NCBI GenBank assembly: GCA_902778055.1
Contig: CACYWL010000004.1
Span: 406 to 64,405 of the forward strand
Reading direction: 5' to 3'
Source of the DNA: an uncultured Eubacteriales bacterium
GTDB lineage: Bacteria > Bacillota > Clostridia > Christensenellales > Aristaeellaceae
Length of the DNA stretch: 64,000 nucleotides
Below the pieces are notes generated by a model. That model ran no database searches and was not told where the DNA came from. It saw only the letters and a program-made list of their open reading frames with translations. Below are positions 27,163-35,703 of the stretch, piece by piece. Position numbers and translations under genes: made by a program. Position 1 is the stretch's first letter. The number at the start of each line of letters is the position of its first letter.

Positions 27163-27836
27163 TCATCGTGCGCTATCGCATTTCAGATACTGGTGTCGGC
27201 ATGAGCGAGGAATTTCTGGACCGTGTATTCGATGATTTTGCTCAAGAGGAAAATAGAGCCAGAACCCAATACAAGGGAACCGGACTGGGCATGGCAATTA
27301 CCAAACAGTATGTGGACTTGATGGGTGGTACTATTTCTGTCGAGAGCAAAAAAAGCAACGGCTCAACATTTGCGGTAGATCTGCCTCTGGAAATGACCAG
27401 TATCGAAAACATTGATCATCAGGAAATGATGCAGGCAAAGGAGAACCTGCGTGGTATCCGAGTCCTTTTAGCCGAAGACAACGACCTCAATGCTGAAATC
27501 GCTGAGATTCAGCTGGAAGAACTGGGAATGAAAGTGACTCGTGCCAATGACGGGAAACAGGCTGTAGAGCTATTTTCTGACAAGCCGGCAGACACCTTTA
27601 ATGTAATTCTCATGGATATCATGATGCCTCAAATGAATGGCTATGAAGCGACAAAAGCCATCCGCCATATGGATGATCGCCCGGATGGACGGGAGATTCC
27701 TATCATTGCCATGACGGCCAACGCCTTTGCTGAGGATGTTCAGGCGTCTATGGATGCAGGAATGAACGGTCATCTGTCAAAGCCGATTGTAATGGATGAG
27801 GTAATCAAAACTATTTCACGGAATCTGGACAGATAA
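27163..27836 (+). pseudogene. Hybrid histidine kinase, C-terminal fragment
   Basis: From about 27163 the + strand encodes the end of a kinase ATPase domain (VRYRISDTGVGMS, GTGLGMAITKQYVDLMGG) and then a full receiver domain (VLLAEDNDLNAEIAEIQL, MDIMMPQMNGYEA, IIAMTANAF, LSKPIVMDEV). The sensor and phospho-His parts are missing. An open frame continues upstream to 26682, but that part is antisense to the surface-protein fragment and is not kinase-like. It is the truncated end of a large hybrid kinase. Confidence 0.8.
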
Positions 27837-27902
27837 GTTGAGTGAGCGAGTAGATGGACGACTGGCTTTTCGAGTTGCGTTTTCGGTCGTTTGCAATACT
27901 CG

Positions 27903-28049
27903 TTATCCCGAAAAAAGTATTATCCCGAAGAGAGAAGCAGAACCCTTGTCCCATAAGAATTCCTTGCAACATTCTTCGGGATAATATTTGGGAACTCAGA
28001 CGGATACCATCCGTTTCATTTCTCACATAAGAATCAAATTTCGGGATAA
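27903..28049. repeat. Left terminal repeat cluster of the RIT-like element
   Basis: Nine-base motifs TTATCCCGA occur at 27903 and 27920, with the inverse TCGGGATAA at 27976 and 28041, the last just beyond the stop of the third recombinase. They match the motifs at 31280-31506 on the other side of the recombinase trio. Confidence 0.75.
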
Positions 28050-28058
28050 TAATATGAT

Positions 28059-29099
28059 TCAAAGGCCATACAGTTTACGCAGAATTTCTTCATCATCAAC
28101 GGTATAGGGAGCATTATTGAGTTGGCCTGTCACGCCATCTCCAAGAGCAGCTGCAATTGCTTTCCGCTTGTCTTCAGTATCAGAGTGAGCATGGATCAAC
28201 GTTGTCTCCAGTTGGCTGTGCCCGAGCCATTGGGAGATTCTCTCAAGATCCATACCGTGCTGGTACAGATGCATTGCCCTTGTATGCCGCCACATATGTG
28301 GATGGGGATTGTCTGGAACATCCGGACAGTTTTCTTTGGCTGCCGCAGCGTACCGCTGAATTCTGTAGCGTGCAGTATCATCGCACATTTGTACTTTCTG
28401 CCCCTTGTGTCGGGTAAAAAACAAATAGCTTTCAGAATGCATATGCTCATCCGGATGCAGAACTGAAAGATACTTTTTCAAGTGCTTAACTGTTTCTGGC
28501 ATCAGGGGGACAATCCGGGTTTTGCCTCCTTTTCCATGAATAATTGCTGTAGGAGTTTTGTCAATTTTCAGATCACAGAGCCGGAGACTCAATATCTCCT
28601 GAATTCGTGCACCAGTGTCGTACAGCATCACCATCATGAATTGGTCCGTCAGTCCAGCTGTTGTTGAAACATCCGGCACTTCCATCAATGCTTTTACAGC
28701 GGCTTCGCTCATATAATCCACTTTTCCGAACTGGTCATTCTTTTTCCCCTTAATCTGACTAAGACGGCTTTTGAGATCAATATATTCCGGCTTGCATGCG
28801 GAAGCATACGAAATAAAAGCACGAATCACAGCCAGGCGGTTGTTACATGTTGCCGAGGAAACCTTGCGGTCAACTGCCAGCCAATGGAGATATTCCGTCA
28901 CCATGTCGTAACTAAACATGGCTCCAGTTACCGCAAACCTGGAGATCTGTTTTTTGCTTGAAACATAATCCAGATATTGATTCAATCCGGTTCGGTAGCT
29001 TTTTACAGTGTTTTCGCCTGCATGCCGGTATGTAGGCAGATAGATTTCCAGGAAATTGCGGATCAGCATGAATAACTGTGCATCTTTTACTTTTCCCAT
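28059..29099 (-). CDS. Tyrosine recombinase, third of trio (RitC-like), catalytic Tyr replaced
   Basis: A 346-residue tyrosine recombinase with an N-terminal SAM-like domain and a full catalytic domain. Box I Arg is in MLYDTGARIQEIL, box II reads HMWRHTR, and the third His is in WLGHSQLETT. Aligned to XerD-type LGHSxLxTTxIY, the nucleophilic Tyr position holds His: the frame reads TTLIHAHSDTE, codon CAT at 28191-28193. A single TAT-to-CAT change would explain this, so the enzyme is probably inactive. Its start overlaps the end of the second recombinase frame by 13 bp. Confidence 0.88.
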   Translation of the reverse strand: MGKVKDAQLFMLIRNFLEIYLPTYRHAGENTVKSYRTGLNQYLDYVSSKKQISRFAVTGAMFSYDMVTEYLHWLAVDRKVSSATCNNRLAVIRAFISYASACKPEYIDLKSRLSQIKGKKNDQFGKVDYMSEAAVKALMEVPDVSTTAGLTDQFMMVMLYDTGARIQEILSLRLCDLKIDKTPTAIIHGKGGKTRIVPLMPETVKHLKKYLSVLHPDEHMHSESYLFFTRHKGQKVQMCDDTARYRIQRYAAAAKENCPDVPDNPHPHMWRHTRAMHLYQHGMDLERISQWLGHSQLETTLIHAHSDTEDKRKAIAAALGDGVTGQLNNAPYTVDDEEILRKLYGL

Positions 29100-30018
29100 A
29101 ATTCACACCTCGGCAAAAGATCGTTCATGCTGTCCCAGTCAATTCCTGAATTTTTTACCAGTTGTTCTGGGAGCAAATGAATGTAGTAGGCTGTTGCTGC
29201 CAGATCTTTGTGTCCCATATAGGTTTGGAGGTACGGCAGACGGGAAGAAAGATTGCGTTTTTCGTCCAGCCACTTGTTTAGAACAGTAGTCGCAAAACGG
29301 TGGCGAAGATCATAAACTCTTACTACGGGTAATAGATCCTCAGGGATATCCGGCTGTGACTGGGCAAAAAACATACGAAACTTCGTCTGCATCGTGACGG
29401 CGCTGAATGACTTGTTCTGCTTCTGGGGAAAGAAATAGTCACCACTTGAAAAGGCTGCATCCCGCATAGCTGCATATTCCCTTGCCAGGGACAGCATGTC
29501 ATTAGACATGACCACAGTCCGGCTTTTATGCCACTTGGCGTTCAGGATGCGTATTTCACCGGTCTTCAAGTCCACATCTTCCCGTCTCAACTCACGTCCT
29601 TCACGCGGGCTTGCCAGGAACGCAAAGGGTTTGTTTTGCATTCGTAGGTATCGATTCTTGAAAACAATGCGGACAATTCCTCATCTGTAAACAAATACGG
29701 AATAAATGCTCTTTTGCCGGATATATAGGCATCTGGGAGAACATAGGCATTCTTGCCTATTGCTTTTTGGTATCGGGCAAAACCTCGCAAGAAAGCTGCC
29801 CTGGCGTGAATAATTCCCGGGGATGTGTTCTCATCCATGCGCAGCCAACCAACTGCCAGTCCCTCGGTAACAACCGTCGCCTCCGGATAGTTTCTCATAC
29901 AGAATAGGTCAAACTGCTGGCTTCGTTCCATAAAAGTACTTTCGGCATAGTGTAAAGCTGTTCTGAAATCAATCATTCCTTTCAGATCAGCAGAAAAGCC
30001 GCTGACAAACTCCCTCAT
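29087..30018 (-). pseudogene. Tyrosine recombinase, second of trio (RitB-like), frameshifted
   Basis: Two frames make one broken gene. The N-terminal 143 codons (29587-30018) end after PYLFTDEELSALFSRIDTYE. The C-terminal frame (29087-29641) resumes at ASPREGRELRREDVDL and carries YDLRHRFATT, YMGHKDL and the Tyr of TAYYIH. The piece between, which normally holds the box I Arg (CGLRPxE), is missing: a deletion of roughly 30 codons with a frameshift near 29600-29640. The start overlaps the first recombinase stop (ATGA). Confidence 0.88.
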
Positions 30019-31253
30019 TTCTCCACCCTCCTTGTCAAAGGAATATCAGAAAAATCGAGAGCGCATTCTCTCAGATTGTTGGTATCCAAGGATAAGTATT
30101 GCCGGACAGATTGCAAATCGTTATGCCCCAGGATCTGCGCAACCGTAGTCAATGGCGTACCGTTAACAATCAGTTTTTTTGCAAGCCTGCGTCTCAATCC
30201 ATGAAACCCTTTTCCATCAAAAGGCTGGCGCACAATTCCGGCCTTTTTCTGGTATTTGCTGAACATGTCTCCAATTGCGACCGTATCCATAATTGCGGCA
30301 TGTGGCGGCTTTAGGCTCAGAAAAACCTCGGGTAGATTCGTAATTGGCCGTACATTCAAAATGTAATCTTTTAATGCATTTCCTGCTTCGCGGGTTAAGG
30401 GAAACGCTGAAAAACGGCCGGTTTTCTTCTGAGAGATCCTTATTTCACCTTTTCGCCAATCAATATCTGAGAGCTGCATTCGGATAATATCGCACGCTCG
30501 CATTCCAGTTGTTGCGGCAATCATAATGATTGCAAGATTACGTTTCCCTTTGTCAGTTTCCCTGTCAATCACATGAAGCACCGCATCCAATTCTGTGTCG
30601 GTCACATAACTTTGAATCGGCATTTCCCTGTATATCGTATAATTGAAGAGATCTACACAGTCCGGGGCAGGAATCCCCTGTTCACGCATGAAAACATGGA
30701 AATACTTCAGATACAGAAAAAGCGTATGAAGCGTTGACAATTTTACTTCAGCCGCCACCTGAAGCAAAAACTCTTTTGCATCTTCGTTTGTAACATCCGA
30801 AATGGTTTCGTGTCCTTTCTGCTGAAAGTAAAACAAATATTTTCGGACTGCCCAAATTGCATCGTCTCGTGTATTATTGCCATATTGTTTCCATTCCAAA
30901 AATTGGTCCAGCAGTTTGCCGTTCTCTTCATTCAACACATACTTTGAACCATGCTTTATTTGCGGAACGGATATGGTGCCAGTCATAAAAACTTCGTTCA
31001 ACCGCTCTGCTGCTCTTAAGCAAGGTTTATAGGTTGCAATTTCGCCTCGTTTCACACGTTCACGCTGAAGCCTTACATACTCATCTGTAACCATTGGATC
31101 GTAATAAACCTGCCCCAGCTTCTCATAGTAGTGCTCAATTGAACCGACGCGTGGCATATAACAGTGCCATATGGTAGTGTCTGTGAACCCCGCCCTTTTC
31201 ATTTCAGCAACCAGTTTTCCTACCAGCTGGTGGATTGTGATTTTCTCCTGCAT
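30015..31253 (-). CDS. Tyrosine recombinase, first of trio (RitA-like)
   Basis: A 412-residue tyrosine recombinase with intact catalytic residues: Arg in AATTGMRACDII, HGLRR for box II, and LGHNDLQSVRQY with the nucleophilic Tyr. The start has AAGGAGG nine bases upstream. It leads three overlapping recombinase genes on the same strand, the defining arrangement of RIT (recombinase-in-trio) elements. TCGGGATAA motifs flank the trio. The element has no other cargo. Because partners two and three are damaged, the element is probably immobile. Confidence 0.9.
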   Translation of the reverse strand: MQEKITIHQLVGKLVAEMKRAGFTDTTIWHCYMPRVGSIEHYYEKLGQVYYDPMVTDEYVRLQRERVKRGEIATYKPCLRAAERLNEVFMTGTISVPQIKHGSKYVLNEENGKLLDQFLEWKQYGNNTRDDAIWAVRKYLFYFQQKGHETISDVTNEDAKEFLLQVAAEVKLSTLHTLFLYLKYFHVFMREQGIPAPDCVDLFNYTIYREMPIQSYVTDTELDAVLHVIDRETDKGKRNLAIIMIAATTGMRACDIIRMQLSDIDWRKGEIRISQKKTGRFSAFPLTREAGNALKDYILNVRPITNLPEVFLSLKPPHAAIMDTVAIGDMFSKYQKKAGIVRQPFDGKGFHGLRRRLAKKLIVNGTPLTTVAQILGHNDLQSVRQYLSLDTNNLRECALDFSDIPLTRRVEK

Positions 31254-31279
31254 GGCCTATTGCCTCCTTGCGGTTTAGT

Positions 31280-31506
31280 CGGGATTATCCCGCCGGAAGC
31301 TATTATCTGGGATCATATACTTTAAGAAAATATTATCCCGAATTTTTCTTTCCCACCAACTCAACACTGAGTAGTACTGACTTTCTCACGTCAAAAAATT
31401 ATCCCGAAAAAATCAAGAGAAAATTCTTACGCTGTAAGTCTTCTCTTCGACTTTTCGGGATAATTCTTTTTTCGGGATAACTGTTATTATCCCGAATTCG
31501 GGATAA
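31280..31506. repeat. Right terminal repeat cluster of the RIT-like element
   Basis: The cluster holds a dyad CGGGATTATCCCG (31280-31292), TTATCCCGA at 31333, 31399 and 31487, and TCGGGATAA at 31455, 31472 and 31498. The last pair forms a perfect 20-bp palindrome at 31487-31506. Together with the left cluster this makes at least eleven copies bracketing the recombinases. The outer edge near 31506 is the likely element end. Confidence 0.78.
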
Positions 31507-31512
31507 TAGCAG

Positions 31513-31605
31513 CAAGCAGGGCAAAGGTAGCACCCTTTGCACTCTGCTTGTTGGGAGGCTCCGTCCCCAAACCCCTTTACCAGATCTTGCGATCTGTGGT
31601 TGTGG
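31513..31605. other. Candidate transfer-origin region downstream of the relaxase
   Basis: An inverted repeat (CAAGCAG with CTGCTTG, plus GCAAAGG with CCCTTTGC, 31513-31550) is followed by a G/C-skewed stretch and a hairpin ACCAGATC-TTGC-GATCTGTGGT with a TGTGG tail (31579-31605). The hairpin recurs with a compensated stem at 4641-4669. Inverted repeats next to relaxosome genes are typical of oriT, but no nick site is known here. Confidence 0.35.
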
Positions 31606-31709
31606 CGTCTTGCTGCGCCAGACAAAGTGCAGCACCGCAGCATAATCTGAAATAGAAGAAGCCTCCGTGTCAGCAAACTGAGGAAACCAGCTCCTGCACG
31701 GAGGCATTG

Positions 31710-33113
31710 TTATAGTTCTATACGCTCACCTTTGCGGTGATATTGATCTGTTTGTGGAATATCCCGGGCAAGTATTTTATAGTTATACCGGATGTGCTTC
31801 AGGTCTGTCAGCTTCGATTTGAGCTCTGCCAAGTCTGGCTTGTATGCGTCAAGCTGCCCCTTCAACGCAGCGTATTCCGCTGTCAGTTCCTTCAGCGTCG
31901 GCAGCTTGCCGTCATGAAGCTCATAAACAGCTTGCGCTTTTTTGTGAGCTTCGATTTCTGCGCGATGCTCCTGATAGAATTTTGCTGACCAGCCAGATTC
32001 TTTAAACTGAGTGTATATCTCTTTCGTCCGGTGGTAGTCCCGGATGGCTTGACGTTGGCGATTGATTTCTTTCATGCGATTCTGTGCCTGCCTAATGGAG
32101 GCTTTCTTTTCATCATGGGCAGACTGCAGATCATCAATCTGCTTTTCCAGTTCTTCCAGTGATCCGATGTGATGCTCTTTCAGGAAGATGACCGTTTGGG
32201 ATATTGCATCGATGTTGTTACGCTCAGCCCATACCTGATAGCCTTTGCCCTTTCCTGCGCGGAGCTTGTTTTCAATGTCGATCAGCCGCTTGATCTGACT
32301 TTTGGAATAATCAGCGCGGGGAGTTTTCGGAATGTGCACATGATCACCCGCCAGCGTCTGTCGCAATGTATCCTCATCATATTCCGGGCCGAGGCTCTTC
32401 AACCGGATATAGCGTTGTCTATCTGGCGGCTTGAGGCTGATATGGGCTCCGCGCCTGATGCGGCATCCGGCATCTTCCAGCATCTGTAGAAGGGCGTCGA
32501 ATCCGTCTGGCCGCTGCCGGAGAGCGGCATCAATCATGATTCGCAGATCATCCCGGTGACTGCTCTTTTTCAAATCGCCCGCCCACTTGTCACACGGGAC
32601 AGCTTTATCCTGCGGATTGCGGATGACTGATAATCCATTTTCCTCACACAGCGCATCGCTGATCTGCACCAGATCCTTGGCGGATCTTTTTACATCCCTG
32701 TATTTCTGCTGACCGTCCAGGCTTGTAGCGCAGAGTATGATGTGGTTGTGGATGTGCTGTTTGTCGGTGTGTGTGGCTACCACGAAAGCATGCTGCTTGT
32801 CCGTTAGTCGTTCGGCCAATTTCTTTCCGATCTCATTTGCTTTTTCCCGAGTGATTTCTCCGGGCTTGAAAGCCTGCCGCACATGATAGGCAAGCACCTC
32901 ATCCTTGCGTTTCCTTCCGGTAGTGTTCAGGTATTCCTGACGATACAGCATGAACTCATCCGCTGCAGTTTCGGGCGAACAGGCGTGGGACGAGATCAGA
33001 ATCCCACCGTCCGTCTTTTCCGGGTTTATGATGTAATCCAGCCTCTCTTTGATGCTCTGATATGCTGTCTTGCCTTTTCCAACGTGGATCGAAATGATAT
33101 GGGTGGTTGCCAT
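31710..33113 (-). CDS. Relaxase/mobilization nuclease
   Basis: 467 residues from the ATG at 33113 (GGGGGA upstream; a longer frame to 33158 lacks support). The relaxase domain begins ATTHIISIHVGKGKTAYQSI, with a candidate nucleophilic Tyr in the first 35 residues, and carries the metal-binding histidines in HTDKQHIHNHII (about residues 115-126). The C-terminal half is coiled coil. It nicks oriT and leads the DNA strand into a conjugation channel supplied by another element, since no type IV secretion genes are present. It is intact, unlike the relaxase fragment at 5724. Confidence 0.9.
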   Translation of the reverse strand: MATTHIISIHVGKGKTAYQSIKERLDYIINPEKTDGGILISSHACSPETAADEFMLYRQEYLNTTGRKRKDEVLAYHVRQAFKPGEITREKANEIGKKLAERLTDKQHAFVVATHTDKQHIHNHIILCATSLDGQQKYRDVKRSAKDLVQISDALCEENGLSVIRNPQDKAVPCDKWAGDLKKSSHRDDLRIMIDAALRQRPDGFDALLQMLEDAGCRIRRGAHISLKPPDRQRYIRLKSLGPEYDEDTLRQTLAGDHVHIPKTPRADYSKSQIKRLIDIENKLRAGKGKGYQVWAERNNIDAISQTVIFLKEHHIGSLEELEKQIDDLQSAHDEKKASIRQAQNRMKEINRQRQAIRDYHRTKEIYTQFKESGWSAKFYQEHRAEIEAHKKAQAVYELHDGKLPTLKELTAEYAALKGQLDAYKPDLAELKSKLTDLKHIRYNYKILARDIPQTDQYHRKGERIEL

Positions 33114-33173
33114 GACATTCCCCCTTTTCAAAAGTGTGCGGCGGATGTGACTGCACAATCCGCCGCTGTGTTG

Positions 33174-33536
33174 CTATGGTTTTTTCTCTGACTGCAATCC
33201 ATGGCCATGCCCAAGCCTTTGCAGAATCTGGCTCAGGAGCGCCTTCAGTTTTCTCTGCTCATCGACGATTTCGTCCATTTCGGTTTCATAGATCGAGCCA
33301 TGCTCGTTCAGCCTTCGGGCGATCTGGTTGATGTTGCTGCCCATCTTGCCCATCAGGCGGACTGCCTCGTGCATCTCCTGCATATCCAGCTTCAGCAAGT
33401 ACCCGTTCAGCATCATCGTCCGGAGGTAAGTGGATCGGTTCCGAATGCCGATGGATTTCATTTTCTGTCGGATGGCGGCATCCTCATCAGGCGACACTTT
33501 GAAGCTGTAGTGAATGTTTCGTTTTGCTTTTTCCAT
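33174..33536 (-). CDS. mobC: MobC-type relaxosome accessory protein
   Basis: A 120-residue MobC-like protein. The N-terminal ribbon-helix-helix (NIHYSFKVSPDEDAAIRQKM) is followed by the family core RNRSTYLRTMMLNGYL and GKMGSNINQIARRLNEHGSI. It binds oriT and helps the relaxase open the DNA. It lies 60 bp upstream of the relaxase gene in the same operon. Confidence 0.9.
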   Translation of the reverse strand: MEKAKRNIHYSFKVSPDEDAAIRQKMKSIGIRNRSTYLRTMMLNGYLLKLDMQEMHEAVRLMGKMGSNINQIARRLNEHGSIYETEMDEIVDEQRKLKALLSQILQRLGHGHGLQSEKKP

Positions 33537-33551
33537 GATCGGTTCCTTTGC

Positions 33552-33929
33552 TTACAGGGTGTTGATGATCTGTTCCCTCACGACTTCTTCCGCTCTGCTG
33601 CGAATGCTGTTCATCCTGCGGACCCATTCCATCTGGTCTGCAGCCTTCAGGCTTTCCGTGATGCCTTCCTGCATCGCCATCCGCCGGGTCAACTGCTCCA
33701 GCATGGCTTGAGCACGTTCTTCGGCATCTGCCAGATGCCTGTCCAGAGTACCATTCAGGATCATCCGATCATACAGGCCGGGATGTTCTGCTTCCAGATA
33801 GGCTCTGTGCATTCGTCCCCATCTGCCGATGGGACGTTGTTCCCTGTCGCCCAGAGCGGGGTTGGGGTAAAGCAAGCCGTCGCTTCCTTGGGTATAGGTG
33901 CCGCCGAGTTGTTCAAAGATGCTGGTCAT
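33552..33929 (-). CDS. TnpV-family transposon protein
   Basis: 125 residues, matching TnpV proteins of clostridial mobilizable transposons: FEQLGGTYTQGSDGLLYPNP at the start, then RPIGRWGRMHRAYL, and TESLKAADQMEWVRRMNSIR near the end. The function is unknown. An ATG at 33935 overlaps the previous stop, but the second ATG at 33929 has better spacing to GGAG. It is 15 bp upstream of mobC. Confidence 0.85.
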   Translation of the reverse strand: MTSIFEQLGGTYTQGSDGLLYPNPALGDREQRPIGRWGRMHRAYLEAEHPGLYDRMILNGTLDRHLADAEERAQAMLEQLTRRMAMQEGITESLKAADQMEWVRRMNSIRSRAEEVVREQIINTL

Positions 33930-33931
33930 AG

Positions 33932-34252
33932 TCATTCTCCTTCCATGTCGTTCAGCATTTTTGCAATCAGCGTGATGTCGTTCACCAGTTCATCGCTGGG
34001 CTGGGTTCCGGCGCTGATGCGTCTCAGCTCTGTCCATACATCATCCAGTGCGGTTTTCAGCGCTTTGAAGATCCGCGGATTCGGAGTAACGGTGATGCTG
34101 TTGTCCATGCATTTCCGATAGCAGTACTCCTGCTTCGGGAGCCCGGACAGAGCCACCGCTCTGTTCAGCTGCTCGTTCTCCTCCGGGGAGACCCGGAAGC
34201 CGACGGTGATGTTCCGCCAGCGGTTGTGATTGTCACGGTTCTTAGCCGACAT
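33932..34252 (-). CDS. Small ribbon-helix-helix mobilization protein
   Basis: 106 residues starting RWRNITVGFRVSPEENEQLN, the same opening as the RHH of MobC-like proteins, followed by an LSGLPKQEYCYRKCMD helix. It overlaps the integrase stop by 11 bp and the TnpV start by 4 bp, so translation is coupled. It probably binds DNA at oriT or at the integrase promoter. Confidence 0.75.
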   Translation of the reverse strand: MSAKNRDNHNRWRNITVGFRVSPEENEQLNRAVALSGLPKQEYCYRKCMDNSITVTPNPRIFKALKTALDDVWTELRRISAGTQPSDELVNDITLIAKMLNDMEGE

Positions 34253-35339
34253 TCAGATTCACCATCCTTTCATCGTCCAGTTTGTTGGCCATCTCAGCCT
34301 GCTTCGAGGGGAAGAGGTGGGCGTACCGGTAGGTGATGTCGATGCTCTCATGTCCCACACGATCCGCGATGGCTACCGCACTGAAGCCCATGTCGATCAG
34401 CAGCGATACATGACTGTGACGAATATCATGCACGCGAATCCGTTTGACCCCGGACGCACGGCAGCCCCGATCCATTTCGTGATAGAGGTAGCTTTTTGTG
34501 ACCGGGAAGATACGATCCTTCTTCTTCACTCCATAGAGGGATTGGATGTATTCCTGCATTTCCTCACAGAGGAATTTGGGCATCCTGATCGTCCGAACAC
34601 TCTTCTTCGTCTTCGGTGCAGTGATCACGTCATCCTTGTGGAGCCGCTGGTAGGACTTGCTGATGGACACGGTACCAGCTTTGAAGTCGAAGTCCCCGGG
34701 CGTCAGTGCCAGCAGCTCGCCCTCCCGGATTCCGCACCAGTAGAGCATCTCGAAGGCGTAATAGGACATCGGTTTATCCATGACGGCTTCTGCGAACCGC
34801 TGGTACTCATCCTTCGTCCAGAACTGCATTTCCTCCGCTTCCTTGCTCCCGATGTACCCCACCTTGGATGCCGGATTGCTCTTCAGCCCGTAGTGCCGGA
34901 CTGCGTGGTTCAGGATCGCCACCAGCTGGTTATGGATGCTCTTGAGATAGGTCGGCGAGTAGGGCTGCTTCTTTTCATCCCGGTAGGCCAGCAGCTCATT
35001 CTGCCAGGCAATGATGTCCCGGGTTTCGATTTCGCTGAGCATCTTCTTGCCAAAGGTGGGGAAGAGCTTCGTCCGGATCATGTGTTCCTTACTCAGCCAG
35101 GTGTTTTCCTTCAGACGGGGCCGAATGTCATGCTCATACAGCTCCAGAAAGGCTTCAAAGGTCATGTCCGGATCCCCATCGGTCTGCAACTGAAAGTTGC
35201 GTTCCCACTCCTGCGCTTCCCGACGGGTAGCAAAGCCCCGTTTGCATTTCTGCCGCTTTACACCCTTCCAGTCGTGGTACCGGACCATTACATACCAAGT
35301 ACCGTTTTTCTCATCCTTGTGTGTTGACACGCGATTCAC
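34242..35339 (-). CDS. int: Site-specific tyrosine integrase (Tn916 Int-like)
   Basis: A 365-residue integrase. It has an N-terminal arm-binding domain (GTWYVMVRYHDWKGVKRQ), a SAM-like core-binding domain (about residues 60-160) and a complete catalytic domain: Arg in YWCGIREGELLAL, HDIRHSH, VGHESID, and the nucleophile Tyr in ITYRYAHLFPS. It overlaps the excisionase gene by 29 bp. Only 1.1 kb separates its start from guaA, whose 3' 12-mer is repeated at 4913 and 244, so the guaA end is the likely target. Confidence 0.94.
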   Translation of the reverse strand: MNRVSTHKDEKNGTWYVMVRYHDWKGVKRQKCKRGFATRREAQEWERNFQLQTDGDPDMTFEAFLELYEHDIRPRLKENTWLSKEHMIRTKLFPTFGKKMLSEIETRDIIAWQNELLAYRDEKKQPYSPTYLKSIHNQLVAILNHAVRHYGLKSNPASKVGYIGSKEAEEMQFWTKDEYQRFAEAVMDKPMSYYAFEMLYWCGIREGELLALTPGDFDFKAGTVSISKSYQRLHKDDVITAPKTKKSVRTIRMPKFLCEEMQEYIQSLYGVKKKDRIFPVTKSYLYHEMDRGCRASGVKRIRVHDIRHSHVSLLIDMGFSAVAIADRVGHESIDITYRYAHLFPSKQAEMANKLDDERMVNLNVG

Positions 35340-35526
35340 ACTCCTTCTGATCTGATGTACCGTACAGTCGCTCCTGAAAATACTGCCGGTTCACTCGCCC
35401 AGCGATGGTCATATATCCCTTCTCGCGGAGCTCCGCATTCAGTTGCCTGATCAGCCTGTAGGCATAGGATCTGGACACTTCGAGCTCCTGAGCTACTTCT
35501 TCTGCTCTCATAAATTGGTTCTTCAT
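35311..35526 (-). CDS. xis: Excisionase-like HTH protein
   Basis: 71 residues from the ATG at 35526 (AAAGGAGG upstream). A winged helix-turn-helix of the MerR/excisionase type is visible (FMRAEEVAQELEVSRSYAYR), followed by a wing with IAGRVNRQYFQERLY. The overlap with int and the order xis-int are standard for Tn916-like modules. It probably directs excision and may also regulate int. Confidence 0.82.
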   Translation of the reverse strand: MKNQFMRAEEVAQELEVSRSYAYRLIRQLNAELREKGYMTIAGRVNRQYFQERLYGTSDQKECESRVNTQG

Positions 35527-35545
35527 GGGTTCCTCCTTTTGCGAA

Positions 35546-35602
35546 TTAAGCAATCACGCTTAACTTCGATGTCATTATATTAAACATTATTGCTTGTGTC
35601 AA
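35546..35602 (-). promoter_or_regulatory. xis-int promoter with operator
   Basis: On the minus strand TTGACA (35597-35602), a 17-bp spacer and TATAAT (35574-35579) match the consensus fully. A palindrome TTAAGC-N6-GCTTAA at 35546-35563 overlaps the transcription start region. The divergent XRE protein is the obvious candidate repressor. Confidence 0.82.
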
Positions 35603-35647
35603 TAGGCTTTCAAGGAGTATTCCAAACTTTTTTGTTAAATTTCCACC

Positions 35648-35676
35648 TTGACGATCTTAAACGGATTTGCTATGAT
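35648..35676 (+). promoter_or_regulatory. Promoter of the XRE regulator gene
   Basis: TTGACG (35648-35653), a 17-bp spacer and TATGAT (35671-35676) end 27 bp before the ATG at 35704. Confidence 0.7.
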
Positions 35677-35703
35677 AAACTATCCTGTTCAAGAGGTGAT
35701 TTG

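Noticed and set aside
26682..27836. Single 384-residue protein
   Set aside because: Only the part after about 27163 is kinase-like. The first half is antisense to a surface-protein fragment, so the fusion is an accident of the junction.
27903..31506. CRISPR array
   Set aside because: The TCGGGATAA motifs are only 9 bp, occur in both orientations with irregular spacing, and flank recombinase genes. No cas genes are present.
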